From contig NZ_JAHDTI010000027.1 of assembly GCF_018531495.1 (NCBI RefSeq), positions 17,597 through 81,596 of the forward strand: DNA of 64,000 nucleotides, written 5' to 3'. The position numbers and the translations under genes were made by a program. Under the pieces are notes generated by a model that saw only the letters and a list, made by a program, of their open reading frames with translations, ran no database searches and was not told the origin of the DNA. This DNA is from Nonomuraea sediminis (GTDB lineage Bacteria; Actinomycetota; Actinomycetes; Streptosporangiales; Streptosporangiaceae). Below, piece after piece: positions 8,657-16,060 of this stretch. Position 1 is the stretch's first letter. Every line of letters starts with the position of its first letter.

Positions 8657-9463
8657 GGCCAGGCCCAGACGCACGACCGCTGAGACTCCGGCCGGCGTGC
8701 GCCAGGAGCCCGGGACGGCAGGTGGAGGCCGGCTCCAGAGGCGTCGGGGTGGCCAGCACTACGCGCGGCCCGCTCGGCCGGTGGAGAGGGAAGGAGCGCC
8801 ACGCGGGTGCGATGGGGAGTCCCAGCGCCGGGTGAGGCCCCGCACGGACGGGCCTGGGCAGGGTGCCGCGCGATGGAACGACGCGCGGTGCGGTCGCGGT
8901 GAAAGCGTGGCGCGGTAGGGCGGGGGTCTGGGAGAGGAGGGCATGGTGGGAGACCCGGTGGGGGTCGGGTGGCGGGAGTGGCTGGAGATCGGCACGGCCA
9001 GGCGGCGAAGAGGCGCGGTGCGGTCGCGGTGAAGGCGTGGTGCGGACGGCGACGGGCGGTGCGCTCCAGAGGTGAAGGGGCGTGGGCGTGGCGGGGAGGC
9101 CGGGTGCGGTCGCGTGGCGAACGGGCGGTGCGCTCCGGAGCGAGGGGATGAGGGCATGGTGGGAGACGGGTGGCAGGAGGGGCTGGAGATCGCCGCGGCG
9201 GGTTCGGAGGCGGGGCCTGCCGGGCGGGTTCTCGGTGACGTGCGGTGGGGGCGGCCTGCCGTACGGGAAGTGAGGCCTGCTGGCCCCACACAGTACGGGT
9301 TTCGGGCCCTTGCGGGTGGGGGTTTCGGGTTTTGGGGTGGGGGATTGTGAGGAAGTCTCGCGTAGACCGGGGAAGCGGGAAGTGGGAGCGATTTGATCAG
9401 CACAATGTAGTTTTACGGACACGCAGAGTGATGAAGTGGATTTTGTGGCGAGAGAAACTGCTC
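8657..9463. repeat. 800-bp gene-free tract with diverged repeats of about 70-210 bp
   Basis: No gene is supported. Repeated phrases include GCGCGGTGCGGTCGCGGTGA near 8879 and 9012, GGCATGGTGGGAGAC near 8941 and 9153 followed in both cases by GGCTGGAGATCG, and GGCGGTGCGCTCC near 9057 and 9123. Long frames on the minus strand are proline- and histidine-rich low-complexity translations without any recognisable domain. Base composition drops towards AT after about 9350, where the mihF promoter region begins. Confidence 0.6.
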
Positions 9464-9469
9464 TTGACG

Positions 9470-9498
9470 TTGCTTAGGTGGCGATGACCAGCTAGTTT
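9470..9498 (+). promoter_or_regulatory. candidate sigma-70-type promoter for mihF
   Basis: TTGCTT at 9470-9475 and TAGTTT at 9493-9498 are 17 nt apart, about 45 nt upstream of the mihF start. The surrounding 150 bp is unusually AT-rich for this chromosome. An alternative -35, TTGACG at 9464, has no well-spaced -10. Confidence 0.5.
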
Positions 9499-9543
9499 CC
9501 CCTCTCGTCCGAGTACATCGACAGAAATTCGAGGTGACCCGGC

Positions 9544-9867
9544 GTGGCTCTTCCTCCCCTGACCCCTGAGCAGCGCGCCGCAGCCCTGGAGAAGGCTGCC
9601 AAGGCCCGTAAAGAGCGTGCCGAGGTCAAGAACCGGCTCAAGCATGGCGCGGTTTCTCTGGCTGAGGTGCTCAAGGATGGGCAGACCGATGACGTCATCG
9701 GCAAGATGAAGGTGTCGGCCCTGTTGGAATCGCTCCCCGGCGTGGGCAAGGTCCGCGCCAAGCAGCTCATGGAGCGGCTCGCCATTGCCGAGTCCCGCCG
9801 CGTGCGGGGTCTCGGTCAGAACCAGAGGGCCTCCCTCCAGCGCGAATTCGGTGGCGACGAGAGCTAA
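9544..9867 (+). CDS. mihF: actinobacterial integration host factor
   Basis: Small nucleoid-associated DNA-binding protein unrelated in sequence to enterobacterial IHF. The 107 residues contain the family's helical N-terminal region (ALPPLTPEQRAAALEKA) and a helix-two-turn-helix DNA-binding segment ending in LESLPGVGKVRAKQLMERL, which resembles the helix-hairpin-helix-like motif of mIHF/sIHF. GTG at 9544 has GAGGTG 7 nt upstream. In actinomycetes this gene lies between pyrF and gmk, as here, apart from the inserted repeat tract. It probably leads the gmk-rpoZ-coaBC transcription unit. Confidence 0.94.
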   Translation: MALPPLTPEQRAAALEKAAKARKERAEVKNRLKHGAVSLAEVLKDGQTDDVIGKMKVSALLESLPGVGKVRAKQLMERLAIAESRRVRGLGQNQRASLQREFGGDES

Positions 9868-9910
9868 TCTCGGTTGCACACACGAGCGCAGGTTCAACGG
9901 GGGTAGGAAG

Positions 9911-10576
9911 TTGACGCAGAAGTCCTGGTCCGACGATGAAAGGGCCCACGAGGCGGTCGGATCGGGAGTGAGAGTCGGCTTCCTGCCTTCGAGCGAGAGG
10001 CGGCTGACGGTCCTGTCGGGGCCGTCGGGCGTCGGCAAGTCCACGGTCGTTGCCGAGCTCCGGCGGGCGCACCCTGAGGTGTGGCTGTCGGTCTCGGTGA
10101 CCACCAGGCGTCCCCGTCCCGGTGAGGTCGACGGGGTCCACTACTACTTCGTAGACGTCGAGGAGTTCGACCGGCTCGCCGAGTCGGGTGAGCTGCTCGA
10201 GTGGGCGGAGTTCGCCGGCAACAAGTACGGCACGCCGCGCGAGCCCGTGCTGCGGAAGCTCGGCACGGGAGTCCCCACCGTCCTGGAGATCGATCTCGAG
10301 GGCGCCCGCCAGGTACGGCGCAGCATGCCGGAGGCGATGCTGGTCTTCCTCGCCCCGCCGAGCTGGCAGGAGCTGGAGAAGCGCCTGCGCGGCCGCGGCA
10401 CCGAGCCGGAGGACGTGATCGCCCGGCGGCTGGAGGCCGGCAGGGTCGAGTTGGCGGCCGAGAAGGAATTCGACATCACGCTGGTGAACACGAGTGTCAA
10501 AGAAGTGTGCCGCCGGCTGATAGCCTTGATGACTGACCCTCAGGGGGTCACGACAACCACCAACCGAGAGGTCTGA
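9911..10576 (+). CDS. gmk: guanylate kinase
   Basis: Phosphorylates GMP (and dGMP) to the diphosphate. The P-loop GPSGVGKST, the GMP-binding TTRRPRPGEVDGVHYYFV segment and the lid region RLRGRGTEPEDVIARRL are all present. The start is uncertain. TTG at 9911 follows GGGGGTAGGAAG and gives 221 residues; GTG at 9968 gives 202 residues, closer to the common length. The N-terminal 20-40 residues before the P-loop are not conserved in the family. The gene lies 43 nt after mihF and 5 nt before rpoZ. Confidence 0.95.
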   Translation: MTQKSWSDDERAHEAVGSGVRVGFLPSSERRLTVLSGPSGVGKSTVVAELRRAHPEVWLSVSVTTRRPRPGEVDGVHYYFVDVEEFDRLAESGELLEWAEFAGNKYGTPREPVLRKLGTGVPTVLEIDLEGARQVRRSMPEAMLVFLAPPSWQELEKRLRGRGTEPEDVIARRLEAGRVELAAEKEFDITLVNTSVKEVCRRLIALMTDPQGVTTTTNREV

Positions 10577-10581
10577 CCATC

Positions 10582-10851
10582 GTGGCAGGCATTGCCCCGG
10601 CTGCCGAGGGCATCACCAACCCGTCGATCGACTCGCTGCTCGACATCGTCGACAGCAAGTACTCCCTGGTGATCATGGGTGCGAAGCGGGCGCGCCAGAT
10701 CAACGCCTACTACTCCCAGCTCGGCGAGGGCCTGCTGGAGTACGTCGGTCCCCTGGTCGAGACGCACGCCCAGGAGAAGCCGCTGTCCATCGCGCTGCGC
10801 GAGGTCTCCGAGGGCCTGCTCAACGCCGAGCCCATCGAAGGCGCGGTCTGA
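10582..10851 (+). CDS. rpoZ: DNA-directed RNA polymerase omega subunit
   Basis: Small polymerase subunit that helps fold and hold beta-prime. At 89 residues it has the usual actinobacterial length. The conserved core ITNPSIDSLLDIVDSKYSLV followed by KRARQINAYY is diagnostic of omega. The GTG start at 10582 follows gmk by 5 nt with GAGAGG upstream, and coaBC begins 8 nt after its stop, so gmk, rpoZ and coaBC form one operon. No oddities. Confidence 0.96.
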   Translation: MAGIAPAAEGITNPSIDSLLDIVDSKYSLVIMGAKRARQINAYYSQLGEGLLEYVGPLVETHAQEKPLSIALREVSEGLLNAEPIEGAV

Positions 10852-10859
10852 CCCGCTAG

Positions 10860-12056
10860 ATGAACGTCGTTCTGGGCGTCAGCGGGGGAATCGCGGCCTA
10901 CAAGGCCTGCGAGCTCCTGCGCCTCCTCACCGAGTCAGGTCATGAGGTGCGGGTCGTTCCCACCCGTGACGCCCTGCGCTTCGTCGGCGAGCCCACCTGG
11001 GCCGCACTTTCGCACAACCCGGTCACCACCGAGGTCTTCGAGAACGTTCACGAGGTCCCGCACGTCCGCATCGGCCAGGAGGCCGACCTTGTCGTGGTCG
11101 CGCCCGCCACCGCCGACGTGCTGGCCAAGGCTGCCCACGGGCTGGCCGGAGACCTGCTGACCAACACGCTGCTCACCGCCAGGTGCCCGGTCGTGTTCGC
11201 CCCGGCCATGCACACCGAGATGTGGGAGCACCCGGCCACCCGCGCCAACGTCGCCACGCTGCGCGAGCGCGGCGCGCTCGTCATCGAGCCCGCCGTCGGC
11301 CGCCTCACCGGCACCGACACGGGCCCCGGCCGGCTGCCCGAGCCTGAGGAGATCTTCCAGATCTGTCGGCGCGTGCTGCGCGGCACGCCCCGCGACCTGG
11401 CCGGCCGTACCGTCGTCGTCTCCGCGGGAGGCACCCGCGAGCCGCTCGACCCGGTCCGCTACCTCGGCAACCGCTCCTCGGGCCTGCAGGGATACGCCCT
11501 TGCCCGTACGGCTGTCGCCAGGGGAGCCGAGGTCGTCCTGATCGCCGCGAACGTCGCGCTGCCCGACCCCGCCGGGGTGAAGATCGTGCGCGTGGAGACC
11601 GCCAGGGAACTGCGTGACGCGGTGCTGGCCGCCTCCGCGGACGCCGACGCGGTCGTCATGGCCGCCGCCGTGGCCGACTTCCGGCCCGCCGAGACCCACG
11701 ACCGCAAGATCAAGAAGACGGACGCGGAGCCCGACCCCATCCATCTGGTGAAAAATCCGGACATCTTGGCCGAGCTGGGGGAGCGCCGCCGCGCCGCGGG
11801 CGCGGCGACCCCGCGGGTGATCGTGGGGTTCGCCGCCGAGACCGACGACGTGCTGGCCAACGGGCAGGCCAAGCTCGCCCGCAAGGGATGCGACCTGCTC
11901 GTCGTCAACCAGGTCGGCGCCGACCTGGCCTTCGGCAAGCCGGACAACGCCGCGACCGTGCTGGTCGCCGGGGGAGAGCCGGTCGAGGTGCCGCGGGGTC
12001 CGAAGGAGGATCTGGCGGACAGGGTGTGGGATCTGGTGGCCGCCCGCCTCGGGTGA
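10860..12056 (+). CDS. coaBC: bifunctional phosphopantothenoylcysteine decarboxylase/phosphopantothenate-cysteine ligase
   Basis: Catalyses two steps of coenzyme A synthesis. The N-terminal CoaC flavoprotein half (about 1-180) shows GGIAAYKACELLR, the active-site histidine in the HEVPHVRI stretch and the PAMHTEMW motif, which has His where enterobacteria have Asn, as also recalled for mycobacteria. The C-terminal CoaB half (about 185-398) shows the nucleotide-binding SAGGTREPLDPVRYLGNRSSG and the KNPDILAELG segment. At 398 residues it has the normal fused length. ATG at 10860 lies 8 nt after rpoZ. Confidence 0.96.
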   Translation: MNVVLGVSGGIAAYKACELLRLLTESGHEVRVVPTRDALRFVGEPTWAALSHNPVTTEVFENVHEVPHVRIGQEADLVVVAPATADVLAKAAHGLAGDLLTNTLLTARCPVVFAPAMHTEMWEHPATRANVATLRERGALVIEPAVGRLTGTDTGPGRLPEPEEIFQICRRVLRGTPRDLAGRTVVVSAGGTREPLDPVRYLGNRSSGLQGYALARTAVARGAEVVLIAANVALPDPAGVKIVRVETARELRDAVLAASADADAVVMAAAVADFRPAETHDRKIKKTDAEPDPIHLVKNPDILAELGERRRAAGAATPRVIVGFAAETDDVLANGQAKLARKGCDLLVVNQVGADLAFGKPDNAATVLVAGGEPVEVPRGPKEDLADRVWDLVAARLG

Positions 12057-12227
12057 TGAAGCGCTCCGAGGGGTTCACCACGACAGCGGGGGCGGTCGAG
12101 GTTTGCGGGGTGCGACTGTCATGGTCCGTATCGACGCGGGGAACACGGCGGCGGGTGGGTGATTGCCGGGTTCGGCCTGTAGAGCGGGCCACGCGGAGGA
12201 GCGCGCCCATTGAATCGTGATCACTTC

Positions 12228-12256
12228 TTGCGGCATTTCCGTCACCTGCGGATACT
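12228..12256 (+). promoter_or_regulatory. possible promoter of the hypothetical gene at 12277
   Basis: TTGCGG at 12228-12233 and GATACT at 12251-12256 are spaced by 17 nt, and the start codon lies 21 nt downstream. The -10 is a weak match, so this is tentative. Confidence 0.3.
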
Positions 12257-12276
12257 TAGCGACGAAGGGGGACGGA

Positions 12277-12645
12277 ATGCCGGTGAGTTCCGCAGTCAGG
12301 GAGCGTTGCAGAACGTTCGTCGGTCACCAGGGTGATATCCGTTACGTCTTTCCCGCGGCTTCCGCCGGGCCGCCGGGAACGGCCAACTTCCTCATCGTGG
12401 TCACCGACACGGCCATCTCGGTGCTGGCCACCAGGATGCTGAGAAGCGATCGCCCGATCTCGGTCTACGCCACGTACCCGCGCGAGACCCGGCTCGGACC
12501 GATCATCCAGGCCCCTGGACCCGTCATCGAGCTGGGCCCGATGACCTTCGAGTTCGACGACGAGTACGCGGCCGTCGTGTCCGCCGCCGACGCGGAGGTC
12601 TTCGCGCCGGAGACACTCCCACCGGATCCACTTCCTGAGCTCTAA
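12277..12645 (+). CDS. hypothetical protein between coaBC and metK
   Basis: A 122-residue protein that I do not recognise. The ATG at 12277 is chosen because AAGGGGGA lies just upstream; longer versions begin with unlikely residues. It has no signal peptide or membrane segment. The middle alternates hydrophobic and polar residues (FLIVVTDTAISVLATRML, then PISVYATYPRETRLGP), which suggests a small beta-rich domain, possibly PH-like, followed by an acidic stretch FEFDDEYAAVVSAADAEV and a proline-rich tail. Codon use is typical of the chromosome, which supports a real gene. It is separated from coaBC by 220 bp and probably has its own promoter. Confidence 0.7.
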   Translation: MPVSSAVRERCRTFVGHQGDIRYVFPAASAGPPGTANFLIVVTDTAISVLATRMLRSDRPISVYATYPRETRLGPIIQAPGPVIELGPMTFEFDDEYAAVVSAADAEVFAPETLPPDPLPEL

Positions 12646-12754
12646 CCGACGTGTGGTTTCGCGACCTGGGGGCCGGTAGGGCTAGACTTCGGCGAGACCT
12701 TGGGATCTCAAGGTCGCACATCCGTCAGCAGCCGCTGCATGAGGAGCCACTGAG

Positions 12755-13942
12755 TTGTCACGTCGCCTGTTCACCTCCGAGTCGGTCACCGAAGGCCACC
12801 CGGACAAGATCGCCGACCAGATCAGTGACGCGATTCTCGACACCATGCTCAAGGATGACCCCAAGAGCCGGGTCGCCGTCGAGACGCTGATCACTACCGG
12901 CCAGGTCCACGTCGCGGGCGAAGTGACGACCGAGACCTACGTCGACATCCCCGGCGTCATCCGCGAGAAGATCCTCGAGATCGGCTACGACGCCTCCCAC
13001 AAGGGCTTCGACGGCGCCTCGTGCGGCGTGTCGGTGTCCATCGGCGCGCAGTCGCCCGACATCGCCCAGGGCGTCGACGACGCCTACGAGCACCGCGAGC
13101 AGGGCGTCGTCGACGAGCTCGACCGCCAGGGCGCCGGTGACCAGGGCCTGATGTTCGGCTACGCCTGCCGCGAGACGCCCGAGCTGATGCCGCTGCCGAT
13201 CACGCTGGCCCACCGCCTGGCCCAGCGCCTGGCCGAGGTCCGCAAGAACGGCACCGTGCCCTACCTGCGCCCCGACGGCAAGACCCAGGTCACCATCGAG
13301 TACGACGGCGACAAGCCCGTCCGCCTCGACACCGTGGTCGTCTCCACGCAGCACGCCGCGGAGATCGACCTGAAGGAGATGCTGACGCCCGACATCAAGG
13401 AGCACGTGGTCGACCCCGTGCTCGCGGGCCTCGACATCCAGACCGAGGGCTACCGGCTGCTGGTCAACCCGACCGGCCGCTTCGAGATCGGCGGCCCGAT
13501 GGGCGACGCCGGCCTGACCGGCCGCAAGATCATCATCGACACCTACGGCGGTATGGCCCGCCACGGTGGCGGTGCCTTCTCCGGCAAGGACCCGTCCAAG
13601 GTGGACCGCTCGGCGGCCTACGCCATGCGTTGGGTGGCCAAGAACGTCGTGGCCGCCGGCCTGGCCGACCGCTGCGAGGTCCAGGTCGCCTACGCCATCG
13701 GCAAGGCCCAGCCGGTCGGCCTGTTCGTCGAGTGCTTCGGCACCGAGAAGGTCGAGGTCGAGAAGATCCAGCAGGCCGTACTCCAGGTCTTCGACCTGCG
13801 CCCGGCCGCGATCATCCGCGACCTCGACCTGCTGCGCCCGATCTACTCCGAGACCGCCGCCTACGGCCACTTCGGCCGCGAGGGCTTCTCCTGGGAGTCG
13901 ACCGACCGCGCCGAGGCCCTCCGCACCGCCGCCGGCCTCTAG
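12755..13942 (+). CDS. metK: S-adenosylmethionine synthetase
   Basis: Makes SAM from methionine and ATP. The 395-residue protein has the three-domain family layout. Key segments are FTSESVTEGHPDKIADQ at the N terminus, GAGDQGLMFGYA near residue 125 and the P-loop-like GGGAFSGKDPSKVDRS near residue 270. The TTG start at 12755 has GAGGAG 8 nt upstream. A strong intrinsic terminator follows 9 nt after the stop, so this is the end of a transcription unit. The 109-bp leader contains a short inverted repeat (GACCTTG/CAAGGTC) but no riboswitch that I recognise. Confidence 0.98.
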   Translation: MSRRLFTSESVTEGHPDKIADQISDAILDTMLKDDPKSRVAVETLITTGQVHVAGEVTTETYVDIPGVIREKILEIGYDASHKGFDGASCGVSVSIGAQSPDIAQGVDDAYEHREQGVVDELDRQGAGDQGLMFGYACRETPELMPLPITLAHRLAQRLAEVRKNGTVPYLRPDGKTQVTIEYDGDKPVRLDTVVVSTQHAAEIDLKEMLTPDIKEHVVDPVLAGLDIQTEGYRLLVNPTGRFEIGGPMGDAGLTGRKIIIDTYGGMARHGGGAFSGKDPSKVDRSAAYAMRWVAKNVVAAGLADRCEVQVAYAIGKAQPVGLFVECFGTEKVEVEKIQQAVLQVFDLRPAAIIRDLDLLRPIYSETAAYGHFGREGFSWESTDRAEALRTAAGL

Positions 13943-13950
13943 CAACCCAC

Positions 13951-13982
13951 CACGCGGACGCCGCACCCGCGGCGTCCGCGTG
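13951..13982 (+). terminator. intrinsic terminator of metK
   Basis: A perfect 14-bp stem (13951-13964 with 13969-13982), ACCC loop, followed by CCCTTTTCC. It begins 9 nt after the metK stop. Confidence 0.9.
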
Positions 13983-13995
13983 CCCTTTTCCGCCG

Positions 13996-14150
13996 TACGC
14001 GTTGGGATGCCCGCCTGCGGCTTTCCAGTCACCCCGTCGTGCCTGTCGGGACGCCATGCCCCTGCGGCGTCGGCGTGTCGCTTCTGCGTCACCTCGGTCG
14101 TGCCCGTCGGGACGCCACGCCCTGCGGTTTGAGGCTTTGGCGTACGGACC
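13996..14150. repeat. 61-bp diverged tandem repeats behind metK
   Basis: Two units starting at about 14036 and 14097 share GTCGTGCCYGTCGGGACGCC followed by CCCTGCGG; a third, more degenerate unit precedes them near 14001. The stretch from the metK terminator to about 14200 holds no gene. Confidence 0.65.
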
Positions 14151-14255
14151 TTGGGTGGTCGATGCTGCATTCCATGCGTGGAGTGCGGCATTCGTGTATT
14201 TCTGAGCAAGATCCCTATAGCGTGTCCTCCGAGAATGTCGGAGAAGGCGGGAAAC

Positions 14256-15680
14256 ATGCGGTGGTCGACCAGCTTCGTGGGTCGCCGCCAGGAGGTCGGT
14301 GACGTCCGCCGGATGCTCCAGCGCAGCCGCCTGGTCACCGTCACGGGCCTGGCGGGCTGTGGCAAGACACGGGTCGCCGTACGCTCCGCCCAGCTCATGC
14401 GGCGCGCCTTCGCCGACGGCGTCCACGTCGTGGACCTTTCCTGCGTGACCGGCTTCGTATCGCTGGAGCAGGCCGTCGCCCGGGCCGTCGGCTGCCACGG
14501 CGACCTGACCGAGTACCTGGCCGACCGGCGCGCCCTGCTCGTCATGGACGACTGCGACCACACCGCCGAACCCTGCTCACAGCTGCTACGGCGACTGCTG
14601 CCCGCCGCGCCAGGCCTGCACGTCCTGGCGACCGGCAGGCAGACCCTGCGCGTGCCCGGCGAGCACACGGTCGTCATCAGACCCCTCGCGGTCCCGCACA
14701 CCGGCTGCGGCCCCAGGGAGATGGCCACCGTCGAGTCGGTCGCCCTCCTGCTCGACCGGACCGCCACCGCCTTCACCCTCACCGACGCCAACGCACCCGC
14801 GATCGCCGACCTCTGCCGCCGCCTCGAAGGCATCCCCCTGGCCCTCGAACTGGCCGCAGCCCGGCTCCCCGACCACCCCGTAGAGCACCTCCTGCGCACC
14901 CTGTCCCGCCACCACCTGCCCGGCCACCCTCCCCGGACTCCTGGACAAGCGCCAGGCAGTCCTCCGGCCCGGAGAGGCCGCCTTGAGGGCCACGGCCTGG
15001 GCGGCCAGACGGCTCCGCGTGGAGGTCCGGAGGAGGCGGGTCTGGGAGGCCAGATGGCCCCGCGTGGGGGTCCGGAGGGAGCCGGTCTGGGAGGTCCTAC
15101 TGACATGCGCCGGGGCCTGGAGGGGTACGGCGCGGGCGGTCAGACGACCATGCGTGGGAGCCAGGAGAGGGATGAGCCGGGCGGTACGGTCGCCAGGGGT
15201 CGGGGCCACGGCTTGGGCGGTCAGGCGACTCCGCGTGGGGGCTTGGAGGGGCACGGCGCGGGCGGTCACCGGGGTGCGAGTGATGGCCGGCAGGGGGACG
15301 GGCTGGGCGGGCAGTGGGGCAGGAGCCTGGAGGGGCAGGGGCCGGGCGGTCAGAAGGACAGGAGTGCGGGCCTGGCGGGGCGACGGTCCACGGTGTGGGA
15401 CGCGATCGGGTGGAGTCTTGAGATGTGCTCGCACGAGGAGCGGCTGGTCTGGGGGCGGCTGGCAGTCCTTCCCGGCGCTTTCGAGTTGGACGATGCCGAG
15501 CAGATCTGCTCCGGGCACGATCTGCCCGGGGCGGGTGTCGGCTCGGTGCTCGCCGGGCTGGTCCGGCGTTTCCTGGTCGCACGGGAGTACGAGGCCGGCC
15601 GTACCGTCTTCCGGATGCCGCGAAGCGTGCGCGAGTTCGCCCTCTCGACCCGTCCCGCCTTGGCACGCGACCACGCCTAG
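14256..15680 (+). CDS. NB-ARC/AfsR-like ATPase with a long repeat insertion and no C-terminal output domain
   Basis: Resembles the ATPase core of large actinobacterial regulators of the AfsR/LuxR (STAND) type. From the ATG at 14256, FVGRRQEV (7-14), P-loop GLAGCGKT (31-38), Walker B LLVMDDCD (94-101) and the GIPLALELAAARL motif near residue 190 are in the usual order. Residues about 228-378 are an insertion of nine or so imperfect 15-residue units rich in Gly, Arg and Gln. After it a winged-helix segment resumes (RSTVWDAIGWSLEMCSHEERLVWGRLAVLPGAF in parts) and the protein stops soon after, without TPR, BTAD or HTH domains. It may be a degraded regulator or a stand-alone STAND ATPase. A second possible start is the ATG at 14235. 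Neighbours give no hint of function. Confidence 0.75.
   Translation: MRWSTSFVGRRQEVGDVRRMLQRSRLVTVTGLAGCGKTRVAVRSAQLMRRAFADGVHVVDLSCVTGFVSLEQAVARAVGCHGDLTEYLADRRALLVMDDCDHTAEPCSQLLRRLLPAAPGLHVLATGRQTLRVPGEHTVVIRPLAVPHTGCGPREMATVESVALLLDRTATAFTLTDANAPAIADLCRRLEGIPLALELAAARLPDHPVEHLLRTLSRHHLPGHPPRTPGQAPGSPPARRGRLEGHGLGGQTAPRGGPEEAGLGGQMAPRGGPEGAGLGGPTDMRRGLEGYGAGGQTTMRGSQERDEPGGTVARGRGHGLGGQATPRGGLEGHGAGGHRGASDGRQGDGLGGQWGRSLEGQGPGGQKDRSAGLAGRRSTVWDAIGWSLEMCSHEERLVWGRLAVLPGAFELDDAEQICSGHDLPGAGVGSVLAGLVRRFLVAREYEAGRTVFRMPRSVREFALSTRPALARDHA
14940..15390 (+). repeat. 45-bp coding minisatellite inside the STAND ATPase gene
   Basis: Units begin with a GLGGQ-type codon set and continue with APRGGPEGA-type residues. 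The first two units differ at only a few residues; later units are more diverged and some are shorter. The insertion sits in what is normally a short linker between the ATPase helical domain and the winged helix. Confidence 0.8.
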
Positions 15681-16060
15681 GAACTTCTCGCCCCGGGGAC
15701 TTCATCGGATCCCCTGCGCCGTGATGGGTCGGTAAGAGCGTCCCCGATTGCTGGGCGTACGGCGCGGCGGGAGCTTTCGAGGAGGGTCACCTGTGGGGTC
15801 TCAGGTTGCGGGGTGTACGGCTCGGAGGGGAGCTTTTCGATGAGGCAGCGGGGCGTAGCGCGCGGTGAGGGCTTTCGAGAGTTCATCTGTGGGTCTCGGG
15901 TCGCGGAGGGTGCTGCGCGGCGAGGGTTTCGAGGAGGTCGTCTGCGGGGTCTTGGGTTGACAGGTGTTCGGTGGAGGGGGCTCACCTGCGGTGTTCGGGG
16001 GGTGTGGGTGTACGGCGCAGCGCGGGCGTTCGTGGGGGCCGGGTCTGGTAGACCTATGGC
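15681..16060. repeat. 380-bp gene-free tract with three or four diverged repeats
   Basis: No gene is seen. The phrase AGCTTTCGAGGAGGGTCACC followed by TGTGGGGTCTCAGG-like sequence recurs near 15770, 15860 and 15930 in altered form, and GTACGGCGCGGCG-like bases precede the copies. The tract lies between the STAND ATPase gene and priA and must contain the priA promoter, which I cannot place. Confidence 0.55.

Noticed and set aside
8455..9422. Minus-strand frames of 200-300 codons in the repeat tract before mihF
   Set aside because: Pro/His/Arg-rich, lie in direct repeats, overlap each other in different frames and show no domain or ribosome binding site.
12056..12220. 54-codon frame overlapping the coaBC stop (TGATG)
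   Set aside because: Arg/Ser/Thr-rich with no conserved features and no codon-bias support; the overlap is probably chance.
12660..12754. SAM riboswitch before metK
   Set aside because: Only a 7-bp inverted repeat is present; none of the conserved SAM riboswitch cores that I know could be recognised.
12758..15106. 782-codon minus-strand frame across metK and the STAND ATPase gene
   Set aside because: Antisense to metK and to the metK terminator; composition is that of a shadow frame.
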